NCBI RefSeq assembly: GCF_001645105.1
Contig: NZ_LKEG01000041.1
Span: 246,235 to 287,528 of the forward strand
Direction of reading: 5' to 3'
DNA: 41,294 bases
Source: Pseudomonas marginalis
Lineage (GTDB): Bacteria; Pseudomonadota; Gammaproteobacteria; Pseudomonadales; Pseudomonadaceae
The position numbers were made by a program, and so were the translations under genes. Under the pieces are notes generated by a model, which saw only the letters and a list, made by a program, of their open reading frames with translations, searched no databases and was not told where the DNA came from. Of this stretch, positions 19,760 through 27,031 are shown piece by piece (the first letter of the stretch is position 1; each line of letters opens with the position of its first letter).

Positions 19760-19840
19760 CCTGCTGCCCCACCTTTTGATCAGTAAATAGCCGCCAGCGC
19801 GCGCCGTGGTGACAAGTTGGCTAGCGCTACACACCACCCA

Positions 19841-19930
19841 ATGTGAGAGCGGGCTTACTCGCGAAAGCGCCGTGTCAGTCAACTCATGAGTCACTGATAC
19901 ACCGCATTCCCGAGCAAGCCCGCCCCCACA
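19841..19930. repeat. Degenerate REP doublet hairpin
   Basis: Imperfect arms (ATGTGAGAGCGGGCTTACTC at 19841-19860, and CGAGCAAGCCCGCCCCCACA at 19911-19930) fold on each other. It lies between the convergent ends of iolR and the small membrane peptide gene and may terminate both. Confidence 0.75.
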
Positions 19931-19954
19931 GTTTTTACCGAGTAAGACGTGCTA

Positions 19955-20029
19955 TCAGTGCACGAATATCGCGATCAGGATGATGATCGGGATTGGGATA
20001 CCGAGGAACCACAGAAGTAATGAGCGCAT
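19955..20029 (-). CDS. 24-residue hydrophobic membrane peptide
   Basis: A 24-codon frame beginning MRSLLLWFLGIPIPIIIL and ending AIFVH, immediately preceded by a strong AAGGAGA ribosome binding site six bases before the ATG. Apart from the first Arg and the final His it is wholly hydrophobic and would span the membrane once, with a distinctive GIPIPIII centre. The start lies 15 bases after the stop of the 301-residue membrane protein, suggesting a two-gene operon and possibly an accessory subunit. It is too short for routine gene calling. The clean ribosome binding site and uninterrupted hydrophobic character are the evidence; the function is unknown. Confidence 0.75.
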   Translation of the reverse strand: MRSLLLWFLGIPIPIIILIAIFVH

Positions 20030-20044
20030 GATGTTCTCCTTGAA

Positions 20045-20950
20045 TTAACGTACGAAGTGTTCGGTTTCGACATACACCACGGCATCGCGACGGCGACCGC
20101 CGAAGGTGGCTGCGAAGCTGGCGAAGAATGCACCGATCAACAGCGCGATAAAGGTCCACAGCGAGGTATACGCAGCGACTTTGGCGGCCGTGTCAGCGGC
20201 TTGCTTGGCTTTGAGCTTGGCGTCTTCAACGGCTTTACGGGCATCGCCGTAGACCTTGTCGATTCGCGCCTCGGCATCCGCCTGGCTGAGGTTGGTGCGT
20301 TGGCTGATCAGTTGGGCCAGGTAGGCACGATCTTCGGCGGCAAGCTGGCCGTCGTTGCTCAGGGTGCGAGTGAAGATGCGTGCAACCACGCCGTGGGCCG
20401 CGTCTTCACTGACGGCAACCGGGCGATCATCGCGGAACAGGCTGTCAACGTAGTAATCGAAGTCGCCGCCGTTGACGCCCTTGGCGGCACTGCCGGCCGC
20501 TTGGGTGATACCACTGGCCGCGCCCGCTGCGACGCTCGCACCGGCTTTGACGCCACCGCTGACGACACTGCTGACCGAACCCACCACCAGCACCGCCGTG
20601 ATCAGCGTGGCAACAGCCCAGGCCAGGAAGCCGTGGGCGGTGTCGCGAAAGTACACCTCATCGCCGTGCATATTGGCCCACTTCACGCGCAACCGACCGG
20701 CGATATAACCGCCCAGCCCGGACGCGACGATCTGCGTGAACGCCAGCCAGACAATCGTGGAAATGCCAAGCCCCTTGGCACTGATACCGCTGTCGGCCCA
20801 CGGCGACACCGCCGAAAAGCCCAGGCCGAAGCCCAGCAGTACCAGGATCAGCGACAACGCAGCCGCGGCAGCGGCCCCGGCAAAGATTGCCCCCCAGGAA
20901 ACCCCGGAGAGCGCGCTCGACTCTTGCAGCGTGGATGAGGATGTGATCAT
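20045..20950 (-). CDS. Multi-pass membrane protein, 301 aa (PhnA-like annotation in Pseudomonas)
   Basis: Predicted membrane segments lie at about residues 17-50, 63-88 and 106-135, with a final one near 268-290. Between them is an Ala/Gly/Ser-rich linker (GGVKAGASVAAGAASG) and a soluble region rich in Asp/Arg/Lys (about 165-262) that ends in an Ala/Lys coiled-coil-like helix (AVEDAKLKAKQAADTAAKV). I recall proteins of this kind being annotated 'PhnA-like', though nothing shows a phosphonate role. The frame extends 46 codons upstream, but the AT-rich leader is unlikely to be coding; the ATG at 20950 has a GGAG about ten bases upstream. A 24-residue membrane peptide gene follows directly. Confidence 0.8.
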   Translation of the reverse strand: MITSSSTLQESSALSGVSWGAIFAGAAAAAALSLILVLLGFGLGFSAVSPWADSGISAKGLGISTIVWLAFTQIVASGLGGYIAGRLRVKWANMHGDEVYFRDTAHGFLAWAVATLITAVLVVGSVSSVVSGGVKAGASVAAGAASGITQAAGSAAKGVNGGDFDYYVDSLFRDDRPVAVSEDAAHGVVARIFTRTLSNDGQLAAEDRAYLAQLISQRTNLSQADAEARIDKVYGDARKAVEDAKLKAKQAADTAAKVAAYTSLWTFIALLIGAFFASFAATFGGRRRDAVVYVETEHFVR

Positions 20951-21253
20951 TGTTGTTTTGCTCCAAGGCAGAAAAATAGTGTTACAAGTCTCAAAAGGGA
21001 CAGTGCAGTCACCATGCCAGTCGCGATTAAATTTAAAATCGTTATATATCAATAGCTTAAGTATTTTGAACTTACCAAAACCATGCAAGTTGCAAGAATC
21101 GATCGTTTAAGGCGGGCGTTATGCATTCCATGCACTGAGCGGTGATGAAATCTGTGTCAGTTTTGCCAAGATGAAGTTTTATTTAGGAAGCGTTCAGGCA
21201 TTTCTTGGCAAAATGTGTCCACTTCTAGTGTCAATCGCTCACCAGGTAATCCT
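20951..21253. other. AT-rich divergent intergenic region, 303 bp
   Basis: Lies between the leftward membrane protein gene and the rightward response regulator. Positions about 20990-21110 are strikingly AT-rich for this genome and should carry the divergent promoters. I saw no gene and no convincing direct repeat for the response regulator. Confidence 0.5.
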
Positions 21254-21937
21254 ATGACCCGTATTTTGACCATCGAGGATGACGCCGTAACAGCCCGCGA
21301 GATCGTCGCCGAGCTGAGTAGCCATGGACTGGATGTAGACTGGGTAGACAACGGCCGCGAAGGCCTGGTCCGCGCAGTGAGTGGCGATTACGACCTGATC
21401 ACCCTCGATCGCATGCTGCCGGAACTCGATGGCCTGGCCATCGTCACGACCCTGCGCACTATTGGTGTATCAACACCGATCCTGATGATCAGTGCCCTCT
21501 CCGATGTCGACGAACGCGTGCGCGGCCTGCGGGCCGGGGGTGATGATTACCTCACCAAGCCGTTCGCCTCGGATGAAATGGCCGCCCGCGTCGAAGTGCT
21601 GCTGCGACGCAAAAGCACGGTCAAGGAATTCGAAACCGCCTTGCGCGTGGCCGACCTGGAACTGAACCTGATCAGCCGCGAAGCCAGCCGCGCCGACCAG
21701 CCCTTGAGCCTGTTGCCCACCGAATACAAACTGCTCGAGTTCCTGATGCGCAACACCGGGCAGATCCTGTCGCGGATGATGATTTTCGAGGAAGTCTGGG
21801 GCTATCACTTCGACCCAGGTACCAACCTCATCGACGTGCACATCGGTCGCCTGCGCAAAAAGATCGACCCACCGGGCCTCACGCCGCTGATCCGCACGGT
21901 ACGAGGTTCCGGTTATGTCATTGCTGAACCCCTCTAA
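21254..21937 (+). CDS. OmpR-family response regulator
   Basis: A 227-residue two-component response regulator. The receiver domain (1-118) has the acidic pair Asp9/Asp10, the phosphoacceptor Asp52 (LITLDRMLPELDG) and the conserved Lys102 (DDYLTKPF). The C-terminal winged helix (about 130-225) contains LLPTEYKLLEFLMRN, VWGYHFDP, VDVHIGRLRKKID-like sequence and the terminal TVRGSGYVI. The frame is open 13 codons upstream, but the ATG at 21254 gives the family N terminus MTRILTIEDD. The sensor kinase gene overlaps its end by 23 bases. The target genes cannot be named; the divergent membrane protein gene is a candidate by location. Confidence 0.92.
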   Translation: MTRILTIEDDAVTAREIVAELSSHGLDVDWVDNGREGLVRAVSGDYDLITLDRMLPELDGLAIVTTLRTIGVSTPILMISALSDVDERVRGLRAGGDDYLTKPFASDEMAARVEVLLRRKSTVKEFETALRVADLELNLISREASRADQPLSLLPTEYKLLEFLMRNTGQILSRMMIFEEVWGYHFDPGTNLIDVHIGRLRKKIDPPGLTPLIRTVRGSGYVIAEPL

Positions 21938-23309
21938 AGGCTGGCGCTCCTCCAGCAGCCGTTTGCTGGCGCTGTACAGTTCGTTGTTCGTGGCCTGGAG
22001 CTGCATCCTGATGGGGGTGTTGTATTACGAGGTTTCCGGGTACCTGGGCGACCTGTCGCGCCATTCCCTGCTGCAGCGCCAGCACTTGTTCCAGCGTTTT
22101 GACGGCGAAGAACTGGTGGAAGCCCTGACCACCAGCATGACCTTCGACATGAAGGGCGTGGACGCCTACGGCCTGTTCGACGAGCAGTTCCGGCCCTTGA
22201 ACGGGCCGATCCGCGCGATGCCGCCGGACCTGCCCCTGGACGGCAAGATTCACGCCCTGGCCAATTGCGTCGACTCCGACGACCCCAAACTGCCCAAGGA
22301 CAGCTGCGACGCCGTCGCCACCCACACCGACGACGGCCGCTGGCTGGTGCTGGTGCGTGCCAACGGTTCGTTGTTTGGCGTGACCCGCATCATCTGGCAT
22401 GCGCTGTTGTGGGCGCTGTCGCTGACGATCATCCCCGGCGCCGCCGGCTGGCACTTGCTGCGCCGCCGTCCGTTGCGGCGCATTCGCGGCATCCAGGCCA
22501 GCGCCGAAGCCATCGTCGCCGGTGACCTCACCCACCGCCTGCCGCTGTCCGATCGGCGCGACGAACTGGACATGCTTGCCGCCATCGTCAACGCCATGCT
22601 CGACCGCATCGAGAAGCTGATGAACGAGGTCAAGGGGGTGTGCGACAACATCGCCCACGACCTGCGTACCCCGCTCACGCGCCTGCGTGCGCAGCTGTAT
22701 CGCATCAAACAGGAGGCTGAGGCGGAGTCGGACTATGCGGTAAAGCTGGACGACGCGATTGCCGAAACTGACACCCTGATGGCGCGTTTTCGCGGGCTGT
22801 TGCGGATCTCCGAACTGGAAGACCACCAGCGGCGCTCAGGTTTCCTGGTCATGGACCCGTTACCGCTGCTGCGCGAACTGCATGACTTCTACCTGCCCCT
22901 GGCCGAAGAAGGCGAACTGCAACTGAAGCTGGAAATCCCGGAGTCCCTGCCGTGGATCACCGGCGACCGCGCCCTCCTGTTCGAAGCCCTGGCCAACCTG
23001 CTGAGCAACTCGATCAAGTTCTCCCCTCCGGGCGGCGAAGTGATGCTGCGCGGGGTCAATGATGCCGGCAGTACACGCATTGAAGTGCATGACTCGGGGC
23101 CGGGTATACCCGCGGCGGAGCGTGACGCGGTGTTCCAGCGTTTCTATCGCGTGGATGAAAGCGACCAGCAAGGTGGGTTCGGGCTGGGCTTGTCGATTGT
23201 GGCGGCGATCATCAACTTGCATGGGTTCAAGTTGGAAGTGGGTACGAGCGCCCAAGGGGGCGCGCGCCTGATTCTGGAGTGCCGCCAACAGTTGATGCCT
23301 GAAGCCTGA
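21915..23309 (+). CDS. Two-component sensor histidine kinase
   Basis: A 464-residue membrane kinase paired with the preceding response regulator, with a 23-base overlap that couples translation. Membrane segments lie at about 18-40 and 156-182 and enclose a small periplasmic domain of about 115 residues containing Cys118 and Cys131, which could form a disulfide or bind a ligand or metal. A HAMP linker (about 183-236) precedes the dimerisation domain with the phosphorylated His248 (NIAHDLRTPLTRLR). The ATPase domain shows LANLLSNSIKFSPPGG (N box), DSGPGIP and FGLGLSIV. The signal sensed is unknown. Confidence 0.92.
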   Translation: MSLLNPSKGWRSSSSRLLALYSSLFVAWSCILMGVLYYEVSGYLGDLSRHSLLQRQHLFQRFDGEELVEALTTSMTFDMKGVDAYGLFDEQFRPLNGPIRAMPPDLPLDGKIHALANCVDSDDPKLPKDSCDAVATHTDDGRWLVLVRANGSLFGVTRIIWHALLWALSLTIIPGAAGWHLLRRRPLRRIRGIQASAEAIVAGDLTHRLPLSDRRDELDMLAAIVNAMLDRIEKLMNEVKGVCDNIAHDLRTPLTRLRAQLYRIKQEAEAESDYAVKLDDAIAETDTLMARFRGLLRISELEDHQRRSGFLVMDPLPLLRELHDFYLPLAEEGELQLKLEIPESLPWITGDRALLFEALANLLSNSIKFSPPGGEVMLRGVNDAGSTRIEVHDSGPGIPAAERDAVFQRFYRVDESDQQGGFGLGLSIVAAIINLHGFKLEVGTSAQGGARLILECRQQLMPEA

Positions 23310-23472
23310 TCCATCAGGCAGTGAGGTCCACAGGTGGTGGGGCTTTCTCCCTCCCACATTTGAGCTGCTTTGATTGTTGGATCAGCGCTCGAGCCGATAT
23401 CGATCACCCAACCTGGGTCTACTGGTGAAGCCAGCCAAGGCACAAATCCATCTGGCTCAACAGTGATTAACC

Positions 23473-23576
23473 TGTGGGAGGGGGCTTGCCCCCGATAGCG
23501 GTGGTTCAGACAGATATGAATTGACTGACACACCGCTATCGGGAGCAAGTCGAATCGTCGCACCGCCCCTCCCACA
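23473..23576. repeat. REP doublet hairpin with interrupted right arm
   Basis: The left arm (23473-23503) reads TGTGGGAGGGGGCTTGCCCC and on through CCGATAGCGGTG. The right arm (23531-23576) begins CACCGCTATCGGGAGCAAG, then carries about 16 additional bases (TCGAATCGTCGCACCG) before CCCCTCCCACA. The insertion breaks the otherwise near-perfect pairing. The region 23330-23360 before it holds a further half-element ending CTCCCTCCCACATTT. Confidence 0.85.
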
Positions 23577-23603
23577 TTTTATTGCTGGGCCTGAAGGATG
23601 GAA

Positions 23604-24020
23604 TCAGGCCGGGAAGTTGGCTCGCAGCGCGTCCAACCCACCGCTGTAGACACCGGAAAACAACTCCTCCACCGCCGAATCCGTAGTCCCCACCGCCGGG
23701 GTGAACACACCGGACCAGGTGACTTTCGCCGACGTCTCACTCAGCGCTTCAACCTGCAACGTCGCCAGGTACGCACTCACCGGAAACGGCGACTGCTCGA
23801 TGGTGTAGCTGTAAGTACGACCCACGTTATCGAACGTCTGCAAACGCTCGACCACCACGCCGCCATCGGCGGTTTCCAGATGCCGCACACGGCCGCCATC
23901 GCTGGGCTCGCTCTTGACGATAAACGGCAGCCAGTCCGGCAGGCTGTTGAAGCCGCCGACCAATTGCCAGACCTGATCGGCCGAAACCGGAACTTCAATG
24001 ACCGAAGACGCTGTTGCCAC
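23604..24020 (-). CDS. SRPBCC-family protein
   Basis: A 138-residue START-like helix-grip protein. The opening ASSVIEVPVSADQVWQLVGGFNSLPDWLPFI is characteristic of the polyketide-cyclase/SRPBCC group, followed by alternating beta strands (VRHLETADGGVVVERLQTFD, YSYTIEQSPFPVSAYLATLQV) and a C-terminal helix (SAVEELFSGVYSGGLDAL). Such proteins bind small hydrophobic molecules in a central cavity. It is last in a three-gene leftward run after the SDR gene (29-base gap) and the aldo/keto reductase, so it probably serves the same, unidentified, small-molecule conversion. Confidence 0.85.
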   Translation of the reverse strand: MATASSVIEVPVSADQVWQLVGGFNSLPDWLPFIVKSEPSDGGRVRHLETADGGVVVERLQTFDNVGRTYSYTIEQSPFPVSAYLATLQVEALSETSAKVTWSGVFTPAVGTTDSAVEELFSGVYSGGLDALRANFPA

Positions 24021-24049
24021 GATTAATACTCCCTAAAATGAAAAACAAT

Positions 24050-24847
24050 TCAGATTGCCATGCTGTCGACAACACCACCGTCGACCCGCAACGCGGCACC
24101 GGTGGTGGCAGAAGACAGGGGTGAAGCAATGTAAGCCACCAAGTTGGCGACTTCATCTACATTCGCCGCCCGCTGGATGATCGACGTCGGCCGTGCATGA
24201 CGCACGAAGACATCCGCCTCGTCCCGCGCACTGCGCCCGGATTTCTGGGTCGCGTCCTTGAGCATCTGCTCCAGGCCATCGGTGAAGGTCGGGCCCGGCA
24301 GCACGGCGTTGACCGTCACACCCGTCCCTGCGAGGCGCTTGGCCAAGCCATGGGACACCGCCAGGTTAGCGCTTTTGGTCACGCCATAATTGATCATGTC
24401 CGCCGGCGTCGCCACACCGGATTCCGACGACACGAAGATCACCCGCCCCCAGCCTTGCTCGACCATGCCCGGCACGTAATGGCGCGCCAGGCGTACGCCG
24501 GAGATCACGTTGACCTCGTAGAAGCGCGTCCACTCACTGTCCGGCGCTTCAAAGAAATCCACATCGTTGAAGATGCCCAGGTTGTTGACCAGGATGTCGG
24601 CACGCGGTTCGGCGGCGAACAGTTTTTCTGCGCCTTCGACCGTGCCGAGGTCCGCCACCCACCCGCGCAGGTCCGCGCCTGGCACGGCCTGACGGATGCT
24701 CGCCAATGCATCATCCACCTTGCCGGCGTCACGTCCGATCACCACCACCGTGGCGCCGGACTGTGCCAGCGCGAGGCTGATACCCAGGCCGATACCGGCG
24801 GTGCTGCCGCTGACGATGGCCACTTTACCGCTTACATCAATTTTCAT
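24050..24847 (-). CDS. Short-chain dehydrogenase/reductase (SDR)
   Basis: A 265-residue classical SDR. The cofactor motif is SGSTAGIGLG (about 13-22), and the NNLG motif (88-91) is a variant of NNAG. The catalytic residues are Ser141, Tyr154 and Lys158 (YGVTK). The C terminus has the usual LRVDGG. The enzyme should oxidise or reduce an alcohol/carbonyl pair with NAD(P). It lies 17 bases after the aldo/keto reductase gene and 29 bases before the SRPBCC gene, consistent with one operon. The substrate is not indicated. Confidence 0.9.
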   Translation of the reverse strand: MKIDVSGKVAIVSGSTAGIGLGISLALAQSGATVVVIGRDAGKVDDALASIRQAVPGADLRGWVADLGTVEGAEKLFAAEPRADILVNNLGIFNDVDFFEAPDSEWTRFYEVNVISGVRLARHYVPGMVEQGWGRVIFVSSESGVATPADMINYGVTKSANLAVSHGLAKRLAGTGVTVNAVLPGPTFTDGLEQMLKDATQKSGRSARDEADVFVRHARPTSIIQRAANVDEVANLVAYIASPLSSATTGAALRVDGGVVDSMAI

Positions 24848-24864
24848 CGGTTGAACTCCTGAAG

Positions 24865-25869
24865 TTAACGCGGCAGTGGTGCACGGTTCGAGATCAATCG
24901 GGCATCGCGCAGGGCCTGCCAGAAGGCTGCCGGGATTTTCTCTGACAACGCCGCGACGTCTTCGGCAATCCGCCCCGGACGACTGGCGCCTGGAATCACC
25001 GCCGCCACGGCCGGGTGCGCCAGGGAGAATTGCAGGGCCGCGGCTTTCACGCTCACGCCAAACGCTTGGGCAATCGCCTTGATCTGCTCGACCTTTTGGA
25101 TGATCGCCGGGCTGGCCTGCTGGTATTCGAAATGCTCACCACCGGCGAGAATGCCGGAGCTGTAGGGGCCACCGACGACGATCTCGACGTGCTGCGCCAG
25201 GGCCGCGTCCATCAGGCGCTGCAGGGCGCGATCGTGGTCCAACAGAGTGTAGCGGCCGGCCAGCAAAAAGCCGTCGGGTTGCGCTTCGGTCAGGTCCAGG
25301 GTCAGTTCGCAGGGCTCGACGCGGTTCACACCCAGGCCCCAGGCCTTGATCACACCCTCTTCGCGCAGCCGGGTGAGGACTTTGAACGCGCCGGTGCGGG
25401 CTTGGTTGAAGTACTCCAGCCACTGGTCGCCATAGAAGTCTTGGGCGATATCATGGACCCACACGATGTCCAGGCGATCGGTCTGCAGGCGTTCCAGGCT
25501 GTCTTCAATCGAGCGCATCGTTGCATCGGCGCTGTAGTCGTTGACCATCTTGTTCGGGCGACCGTGTTCGAACACGCCGCTTTTTTCGCCAAGGTCACGG
25601 GGGCTTTCTTCGACTTCATCAAGAATCACCCGGCCGACTTTGGTGCTGAGCACGAAGTCATCGCGGTTGTACTGCGACAGCGCCTGGCCCAGACGCAATT
25701 CTGAAAGGCCCGAGCCATAGAACGGCGCGGTGTCGAAGTAGCGCACGCCGGCGTTCCAGGCGGCCTCGACAGTGGCCTGGGCTTCTGCTTCGGGGATGGC
25801 GCGGAACATATTGCCCAGCGGTGCGGTGCCGAAGCCCAGAACGCCTGGCAGTGTGTCTTTCAAACTCAT
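24865..25869 (-). CDS. Aldo/keto reductase (D-threo-aldose 1-dehydrogenase-like)
   Basis: A 334-residue TIM-barrel oxidoreductase. The catalytic tetrad is visible as Asp46 and Tyr51 (YFDTAPFYGSGLSE), Lys77 (LSTKVGR) and His139 (VWVHDIAQDF). The layout LGFGTAPLGNMF at the N terminus and VIPGASRPGRIAEDV near the C terminus is that of the D-threo-aldose/L-fucose 1-dehydrogenase and pyridoxal dehydrogenase subgroup. It heads a three-gene operon (reductase, SDR, SRPBCC) divergent from a LysR regulator, with 127 bases between them. Aldose oxidation is a family-level inference. Confidence 0.88.
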   Translation of the reverse strand: MSLKDTLPGVLGFGTAPLGNMFRAIPEAEAQATVEAAWNAGVRYFDTAPFYGSGLSELRLGQALSQYNRDDFVLSTKVGRVILDEVEESPRDLGEKSGVFEHGRPNKMVNDYSADATMRSIEDSLERLQTDRLDIVWVHDIAQDFYGDQWLEYFNQARTGAFKVLTRLREEGVIKAWGLGVNRVEPCELTLDLTEAQPDGFLLAGRYTLLDHDRALQRLMDAALAQHVEIVVGGPYSSGILAGGEHFEYQQASPAIIQKVEQIKAIAQAFGVSVKAAALQFSLAHPAVAAVIPGASRPGRIAEDVAALSEKIPAAFWQALRDARLISNRAPLPR

Positions 25870-25996
25870 GGTGGGATCCTCAATCGGTTCGTGGTCGCGG
25901 TGACCGTTGAGCAGAGGCTAGATTGCCTAGATCGGACCGTCCAAGACATACTGCGACCAACTTGAGTCGCTACAGGTCTTAAAGAAAAGGTCCAAC

Positions 25997-26890
25997 ATGA
26001 TCGATCTCCGTCAACTGCGCTATTTCGAAGTGGTCGCTGAAGAAGAACACGTCGGCCGGGCCGCCGAGCGCCTGCACATCTCCCAATCGCCGTTGAGCCG
26101 GCAGATCGCCCAACTCGAAGAACGCCTGGGCCTGACCCTGTTCGAACGCAGCCAGCAACGCATCCGCCTGACCCGTGACGGCCAGACCTTCCTGGCGGAA
26201 ACCAAGGCGCTGCTGACCCACGCCAATCGCCTGGAGTCCCTGGGCAAGCGCCTGGGCCGCGGTGAAGAAGGCGGCCTGTGCATCGGCTATATCGAAAACG
26301 CCATGCACGCCGGTTTACTGCCCAACGCCTTGCGCGTCCTGAGGGACGACCGGCCCACCGTGCATATCAAGCTGTACAACCTGCCATCCCTCGAACAACT
26401 CGAAGGCCTGCGCCAACGCAGCCTGGACATCGCCCTGGTCGGCGAACCACCCGCCGCCGATGACCCGGACCTGACCGCGCTGCAGGTGCTCGACGACCCC
26501 ATGCTGCTGGCACTGCCCGAGCATCATCCATTGGCCCGCCAAAACGCGCTGTTGCCGGAACACCTGGCCGACCAGGAATGGATCGGCGTGCAGCGCAAAC
26601 CCGGCGCCAACCCCGCCGACGACTTCGTCGCCGCCTGCATCCGCGCCGGTTTCACCCCGCAGATTCCCATGGAGGCCGGTGAGCCGTTTACCGCCTTGGG
26701 GCTGGTCGCTTCGGGGCTGGGCGTGGCGATGGTGCAAAAAGGCCTGAGCCGCAATGCACCACCGGGCGTGGTGTTGCGGGAGTTGCCGTGGATGACCTAC
26801 ACCACGCCGCTGTGGGCGGCGTGGCATCGGGTTAATTTGCGGCCGTTGGTGGAGACGTTCAGGAGGGTGTTGACCGAGCCCGAGGGCTGA
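25997..26890 (+). CDS. LysR-family transcriptional regulator
   Basis: A 297-residue regulator with the typical N-terminal winged helix (MIDLRQLRYFEVVAEEEHVG, RLHISQSPLSRQIAQLEERLGLTLFER) and a C-terminal effector-binding domain of the BenM/CatR-like type (LCIGYIENAMHAGLLPNALR, LDIALVGEPP, EPFTALGLVASGLGVAMVQKG). Divergent placement 127 bases from the aldo/keto reductase operon suggests that it controls that operon and itself. The effector is unknown. Confidence 0.92.
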   Translation: MIDLRQLRYFEVVAEEEHVGRAAERLHISQSPLSRQIAQLEERLGLTLFERSQQRIRLTRDGQTFLAETKALLTHANRLESLGKRLGRGEEGGLCIGYIENAMHAGLLPNALRVLRDDRPTVHIKLYNLPSLEQLEGLRQRSLDIALVGEPPAADDPDLTALQVLDDPMLLALPEHHPLARQNALLPEHLADQEWIGVQRKPGANPADDFVAACIRAGFTPQIPMEAGEPFTALGLVASGLGVAMVQKGLSRNAPPGVVLRELPWMTYTTPLWAAWHRVNLRPLVETFRRVLTEPEG

Positions 26891-27031
26891 ACGCTAGCCA
26901 GAGCACTTGTTTGTACCTGTTAGAAATGACAGTTGTTTAAGGCCTGCCCACGGCGTTTACTGGCGTTGAAACCAACGTGCAGCCACTGCGCGTTTGGCTT
27001 GGAAGGCAAACATTCCAGGGACGGACTTGTC

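Noticed and set aside
18815..19894. A 359-codon open frame opposite iolR
   Set aside because: Antisense to a clear RpiR regulator, with no domain and no ribosome binding site.
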